From NCBI GenBank assembly GCA_032768795.1, contig CP136491.1, forward strand, positions 682,001-746,000: a DNA stretch of 64,000 bases, read 5' to 3'. Of this stretch, positions 58,119 through 64,000 are shown one piece after another. The position numbers and the translations under genes were made by a program. The number at the start of each line of letters is the position of its first letter. Position 1 is the first letter of the stretch. The notes under the pieces are model-generated. The model did not search any database. It saw only the letters and a list, made by a program, of their open reading frames with translations, and was not told the origin of the DNA. Source of the DNA: Tremella fuciformis (lineage: Eukaryota > Basidiomycota > Tremellomycetes > Tremellales > Tremellaceae).

Positions 58119-58497
58119 TGTCATGATGGGCATGACACGTCCAAGGTACCCTTGATAAACCGAGTTCAGGTTAGGGATTAACCAGAACTTGGGGCGCAAA
58201 TATCCTTTTGGGATATTATTCCTCACCTTGAAAGACCTTGACCTTGACCCTTGTTACAGTAAAGGATATTTCAGACCCGAGTTCGAATCCCGGCCTGGGC
58301 TGGGAGGGGAGGATATGCTGAGGCCCGAGGGCGGGCCTCGGTGGGGAAGGTGGATAGTGTCATGATGGGCATGACACGTCCAAGGTACCCTTGATAAACC
58401 GAGTTCAGGTTAGGGATTAACCAGAACTTGGGGCGCAAATATCCTTTTGGGATATTATTCCTCACCTTGAAAGACCTTGACCTTGACCCTTGTTACA
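58119..58497 (+). mobile_element. TRIM element 2 (379 bp, 140 bp LTRs, TSD TATTG)
   Basis: Identical 140 bp LTRs (58119-58258 and 58358-58497), TGT...ACA, flank 99 bp of internal DNA. The TSD TATTG is at 58114-58118 and 58498-58502. The internal region begins GTAAAGGATATTTCAGACC and continues into GAGTTCGAATCCCGG, a tRNA T-arm-like block. LTR and leader are clearly related to TRIM 1 read on the minus strand (shared TGTCATGA, CCAAGGTA, GATTAACC and TCCTTTTGG). Confidence 0.92.
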
Positions 58498-58502
58498 TAT
58501 TG

Positions 58503-61500
58503 CATGCCTAACTTTGGACCCACTGTAAGTCGCCCATTCTTCTGTCATGCATGCATGGGCTGATGAGTACAGCTGAACTTCTTGCAAGTTGATGCATGAT
58601 CAAGTGTTGGCTTGTCCATAACATCAATGTGAGCTTTGCCTTCAAGCGATGCATGCACATACTGATGCAGAAAGTCCCAGATATTGCAGCAATGCACTGC
58701 TCTCGAGGCCAACGCTGTTTGGGTCAGCACACAACTCTCAATGGTGATCACTTTCGGAAGGCTTCTTCAGGGCGGGGCAGCAGCGACTTCTTCAAAACAT
58801 GCTCCTTCTGTCGCAAACAACCGCCAGTCCCACTTGCAACACCCCGGTCACGGCATGGTCATGCTGAGTGCATCAAATGTGGCTTCACCTTTGCCACTCC
58901 TCGATTTCGAGACAATCGAGGTCGCCCACGCAACACATGCCAATCTTGCTTGGAGCAGCATCACTCCCAATCAGCGCCAGGCACACCCACTCGCACAACC
59001 CGGCCATTGCCACCAGTCACCCCAGGCTCTCAGCCTACGCCTGGTACACAGAGAGGTCTTCCACGCCCGCGCCATGAGGTCACCTCACCAACACCACGTC
59101 GCAACCAGGATCTACATCCTGTAGAGCTTGGCCGCCCCACACGAACCAGACGTGCACCTCAACTGCCCTACGCCACTCCGCCCAGCCCGCCTCAAGGTGC
59201 TGCACACCGAGTCACAGAACAGCCACCAGCCCCACCACCACGCCTGGATCGCCATGCTGGACAGTCACGCTGCTTCAAGTGCAAGACCTGGAAAGAACAT
59301 TCCGAGTTTCTCCAAGCAGGGACAGCCTCTCGCCGCTTCAAGACTTGCAGCACCTGTCGCGAATCCTCCAGAGCAGCCTATCATCGTCGACAACAGTCAA
59401 CTCAGTCATCCCTCTCAGTCGACATGCTGGGCAATGCCTTCCTGCCCATTCCTGCAACACCCAACGATCTTGACGACATCTGCCTCTCTGAAGCTGCCAT
59501 TGGGTGTATTGGGGACTTCCACTCAGCAATGGCAGCTGAGACGATGGAGACTTGCGAGAACTGCAATGAGAAATGGTTTGGACTCAAGGTCCAACAGGGT
59601 AAATGTTCACGTTGTCAAATTGATGGGGAGAAATGGACATCTGCCAACTGTATGGATCCAGGTCAGTGTCCAGGATTGTATGTGCTTCTCATGACTGACT
59701 TCACAGGTCCTTCTCTGCAGGAACTGTGCCGTGCAGCTGGCAGAGCAGTCCCTGACTTGCCCTCACAGGTGGAAGAGATGCTCCTCTCTCCCTACCATGT
59801 GCTGCTTCAAACATGGCGCGTTGGTGGTGGACAAACCAAATACGGAGGCCACACCTGTCTCTATGCCCATGACAGTGGCAGATTCCTCTCTCGACTTCCC
59901 CTCACCGTCACCGACCTTGATGTTCTCATCATCAAGCCGACAAATGCCCAAGCCCCCGCCAACGCTGCCAATCCCTCAGAGGATTTTGCACGCCGACCAG
60001 AGTTCCAAGTCCAGCGGTCACGCATTCTCGCAAACCTGCAAGCACTACAACACTTCCATCCAGCCTTTCAGAATGTCGAGATCAACTGGGAAGCAATCAA
60101 TTCCCTTCCTGAAAACGGTTCTGTCTTCCATCAGCTGCGGTCTGTCAACTTGGAGGAGGTGCAGTACAGCGCACCTGAGCCTGACACTGGGCCAGTTGAG
60201 CAGGAGTCAGCAGAGGAGACAAGCTTGCCAGAGCTGGCTATACCAAACCTTGGAGAAGGCAACAATATTGTGGAGGAGATCCGGGAAGCACTGGAACAGG
60301 TGGTGGATGGAGGACCACCAGCACCCCTGCTCCTCACTGGACCTGTGCTGCATTCCACTCCAATCAATGAGCACGACATCAGCAACCCATTCCTCACCAA
60401 GGCCTTCCCCTTCCTCTTCCCCACCGGCCAGGGGGATCTGCATCAACAACGGCCTACCACAATACGTGATTCAGACTACTTCCGTCACCTGCTCTACTAT
60501 CAGGATGGAAGGTTTGCAAAACACCCTCGATTCCGGTGAGTGCATCTCTCAGCATTAAGCCAAGCTGACAGTCAGCTATTATGCCTTCAACTGCATCATG
60601 AGGTGGCGAGCAAAACGGCTCTCCTGCTTCTATGTCAGCCGGAATGAAGAGGACCGAGCCCTCTCTGCTGCAGACATTGCTGCCATGGTGTCCGACCCAG
60701 CCAAGCAGCTGGCATCTCGAGTGCGACGATCAGCAGCCACCTTAACCGGAACACCACCCTACTGGGCACAGCAGAGTCGCAATCTTGCTGCAATGATCCG
60801 TCAACTGGGCACTCCACATGCTTTCATCACATTCTCAGCTGCGGATCTTCAGTGGCCAGATCTCCACGTCCACATGCCGGACCAAGCGCTACCAACTATG
60901 AGCGAACCTGATCGACAACGCATCAATGCCAAGAACGTCAATGAGAACCCAGCAATTGCAGCTTGCTGGTTCTATCGAAGATTTGAGCTGTTCTTGGCCA
61001 AGGTCCTCAAACCCCTGCTTGGAATAGAGGACTGGTGGTATCGCTTTGAATGGCAAAATCGAGGCTCCAGCCATGTCCATGGACTGGTTTGGCTCAAGGG
61101 GGCGCCATCCCCAGACACCCTTGATATCAACAATCCGGACAGTGTCCAGGAATTCCTTGACTTCTGGTCCACCAGAGTGTCAACCATCAATCCTGGAGAG
61201 GACATTCCGCCTCATCCAAAGCACCCCTCTGCCCACAGTAGCGACGAAATCATCTTTCGCTTCAAAGATCTGGCACAGATGCTCAACCGTGTCCAGAGGC
61301 ACACGAGGTGCACTGCCTATTGTCTTCGCCGCCCAAAAGGATCTCCTCCCAACAGTCCGCTTGTCTGTCGCTTCAAGTTCCCCAAGGAGCTGGAGACAGA
61401 ACTCCGACTGGTTGTCAATCCCAACAGAAACAAGCAACTCATCACACCACGCAACGACACCCACCTCAACAGTTACAATGCAGTCACTGCACTGGGATGG

Positions 61501-64000
61501 CGAGCCAACTCCGACATCAGTCCATGCACAGATCCCCGTGCAGTTGCCTCCTACATCTCCAAGTATGCTTCAAAATGCGAAAAACCATCCAACAACTTTG
61601 GCGAGATAATGCAGGCTATCTCAACCCGCCTGGAGCAAGAAACATCTTCACGAATTGTCTTCCAGAAGATGCTCAGCCGCATTGTCACCGAGAGGGATTA
61701 CAGTGCTCAGGAAGTCTGTCATCAGCTCTTTGGTCGACATATGATGTCTGCATCACGAGAGTTTGGCACACTCTGCATACTGGAAAAGAGACAGAGACGC
61801 CTGAGGCAGAGGCAGGAAGATGAGGGACTGGACCAAGGTGTGGAGGAGCAAGACTGGCACGATGCCTACTTGGCACGCCAGCCAGAGCATGAGGGCATCA
61901 GCCTGTACGAATGGTTTCAATTCTACCGGAAACAAGGTCGCAACGCCACTCGAAGGAAGCACCCAAAGATCATCATTCTCTGGCCGCTGTATTATCCATC
62001 AGACCCTCAGTCTGAGGATCACCAAAACTGGTGCCGGGCAAAGTTACTACTCCACCATCCTCATCGACACCCTTCAGAGCTCAAGCTTGATGACGAATCC
62101 TGGACAGAAGCTTTTTCTCGCTGTACTGAGGACCACCCAGAGGGGCACCAAGACACATTGCCCAAGCGACCCATCCGTCAACAACAGGGTGACAATGAAA
62201 ACGACAGTGACTCAGAGTTTTCTGAGGGTGAAGAAGTCAATGACCACGAGCTTGATGACTGGCAAGTTCTGGCTGGAATGGGCCCTCAGTTTGATGAAGA
62301 TGGGTGGAATGGGCCACTGCTTGGAGCACGTGATATTGATACTTCCCACGATTGGGAAGCAGTGGGGAGGGAGTGGGGATCAGATGGTATAGGAGAGAGG
62401 GCAAGCTACTTAGAAACCGAACGCAAGAAGGTGAGCAGTGGCCTACAATCCACTGCATACTGTGAGCTGACCAAGCAGTCTCAGCCTTCTGTAGCTCGCA
62501 ACACTGTCGATCCCCAACTACTCAACACCACACAGCGCCTCATCTTTGACAAGGTCTTGCGCCATGCCAACCGTCTGCTCTCTGGAGAGTCAGTCCCTCA
62601 AATACTCCTCAACATCGATGGGACAGCAGGAACAGGCAAATCCTTCCTCATTGACGCCATATCCCAAGCTCTTCAAGGGCTCCAATCTGGGCAGCACAAC
62701 AATCTCGACTTCAGCACAAATCCCATTGTCCGCCGGCTTGCCCCCACGGGTGTGGCGGCATTCAACATTGCTGGTTCAACATACCATGCTGCCCTTGGTC
62801 TTGGAGGCTCAATAGAGGAAAGTCATGACAAGCTTGGAGAGGGAAAGCTTGCCAGCCTCCAGGAAGAGTGGCATGGGACACGATACCTCATCATTGATGA
62901 GAAAAGCATGGTTGGAAGGGCGGCCTTGGGGAGAATCAACCTTGCTCTTGGTCAAATCTTTCCGTCGACAGCGTACTTGCCCTTTGCCGGTCTGTCTGTC
63001 CTGCTCATTGGCGACTTTGGTCAACTGCCCCCTGTGGGAGACACTCCACTGTACAACACTGCACGCTCGACAAAAACCTCCTATCTAGGCAGGCTCAGCA
63101 ACATTGGCCGAGATATCTACCTTGCTTTCACTGAGAGCGTTCAGCTTGATGCTGTTATGAGGCAGGAAGGCTCCGACCCTACCACCACTGCCTTCAAAGC
63201 AACCCTTGCTCGCCTGCACACCGGGACACCTCAACAGGAGGACTACACCCTTCTGTCCTCTCGCTTCTGGGGGAACCTTTCCCCGGCATCTCAGCAGGCC
63301 TTTCAAGATGCTGTATGTCTTTGTGCAACAAAGCAGAGTGTCTCCGAGATCAACCTACACACTTTGGCTCGCTCTGGACAGCCTGTACTGCGCTCTCTGG
63401 CTCAGCACACAGGGGTAGGAGCAGCCCAGGCTTCAGAGGAACAGGCACAGGGGCTTGCTCCTGCTGTCTTCCTCATGATTGGTGCTCAAGTCATGCTTTC
63501 TCGCAACCTCTGGATCGAGCAGGGATTGGTCAATGGCACCAGGGGCACAGTATATCAGATTGGGCTCTCACCATCTGAGCCTCCTCATCAATCTGTTCCT
63601 TCTGTGGTCATGGTCGCCTTCCCATCCTACACTGGACCAACACCCTGGCACACCACAGACAACATACCACTGGTTCCCATTGTGCCCCATACAGCCAGAT
63701 GGGAGACAACAAACGGGCAGCGGTGCTCTCGACGCCAGCTGCCACTGCAGCTTGCATTTGCTATCACCATACACAAATCACAGGGTATGACGCTGGACAA
63801 GGCAGTGATTGATCTTGGTTCAGCCGACTTCTCAACGGGATTGACATTTGTGGCAATCTCAAGAGCAAGATCTCTGGAGGGCCTTGCTTTCAAGCCAGGC
63901 TTTGATTGGGCAAGATTGAACAGCTTGAACACAGAGAGTAGAAGGGGGGGAGTATCAGGACGTGTATTGGCAGCAAGGGATGCGTCTAGACGTCAGATGC
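58503..64000 (+). mobile_element. Autonomous Helitron (right end outside window)
   Basis: Carries a Rep/helicase gene from 58596 to beyond 64000. The 5' terminus (TC) could not be placed; the TRIM at 58119-58497 lies directly upstream and may even have inserted in the Helitron's 5' flank. The 3' CTRR hairpin is outside the window. Confidence 0.82.
58596..64000 (+). CDS. Helitron Rep/helicase protein (partial, 3' end outside)
   Basis: Exon 1, 58596-60535, starts [19 protein letters not shown]. It holds Cys pairs ([26 protein letters not shown]; later RCFKCKTW and KTCSTCRE) and the Helitron-like N-terminal domain, ending FAKHPRF. The intron 60536-60575 (40 nt) joins [11 protein letters not shown]. 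The Rep domain has [15 protein letters not shown], the HUH motif [14 protein letters not shown] (61072-61080) and two tyrosines in SYISKYASK (61552 and 61564). A SF1 Pif1-like helicase follows: [15 protein letters not shown] (Walker A, about 62618-62643), [27 protein letters not shown] and [14 protein letters not shown] near 63760-63795. The frame is open to the window edge with no stop in the helicase, so the copy may be functional. The initiator codon is uncertain. Confidence 0.88.

Overview
The window is nuclear DNA of a basidiomycete fungus, most likely a Tremellomycete-type yeast (order Trichosporonales or Tremellales). The evidence is gene content typical of fungi (CLF1, RVB2, TRM6, RAD51, TRP4, Zn2Cys6 regulators), genes split by many 40-50 nt introns with CTGAC/CTAAC branch points, and RAD51, kinesin-3 and PNKP proteins of basidiomycete style. 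The species assignment is inference. All coordinates are spans that include introns.

Layout. 1-12.6 kb is housekeeping: a LAMMER/CLK kinase cut by the left edge, a kinesin-3 motor, the AAA+ ATPase RVB2, and divergently the tRNA m1A58 methyltransferase subunit TRM6. 12.8-21 kb is gene-poor and holds four small zinc-cluster proteins that lack an obvious fungal regulatory middle domain, plus a putative type II membrane protein. 21.8-33.6 kb returns to ordinary genes: RAD51, PNKP, TRP4, a BAHD/condensation-type acyltransferase, a nucleotide-sugar transporter and a PAP2 lipid phosphatase.

33.9-47.4 kb looks like a carbohydrate or acid-sugar catabolic cluster: a DenD-like (D-erythronate dehydrogenase family) SDR, a DerI/RpiB-like sugar-phosphate isomerase, a Zn2Cys6 plus fungal_trans regulator, a class II ketose-bisphosphate aldolase, and an anion:cation-symporter-type MFS transporter. 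The genes sit as divergent pairs sharing promoters (DenD/isomerase, aldolase/transporter). The transporter is broken by a 3.4 kb non-LTR retrotransposon carrying a restriction-like endonuclease. That element's reading frame holds two copies of the ubiquitin C-terminal heptapeptide VLRLRGG, encoded by different synonymous codons.

After the splicing factor CLF1 (47.7-50.3 kb) the window becomes a transposon-rich accessory region: a double zinc-cluster protein; a second zinc-cluster gene split by two LTR-type insertions (a 456 bp TRIM and a 677 bp solo LTR), each with an exact 5 bp target duplication and each removable in frame; a complete Tc1/mariner element; a second TRIM of the same family; and an autonomous Helitron (Rep plus Pif1-like helicase) that runs off the right edge.
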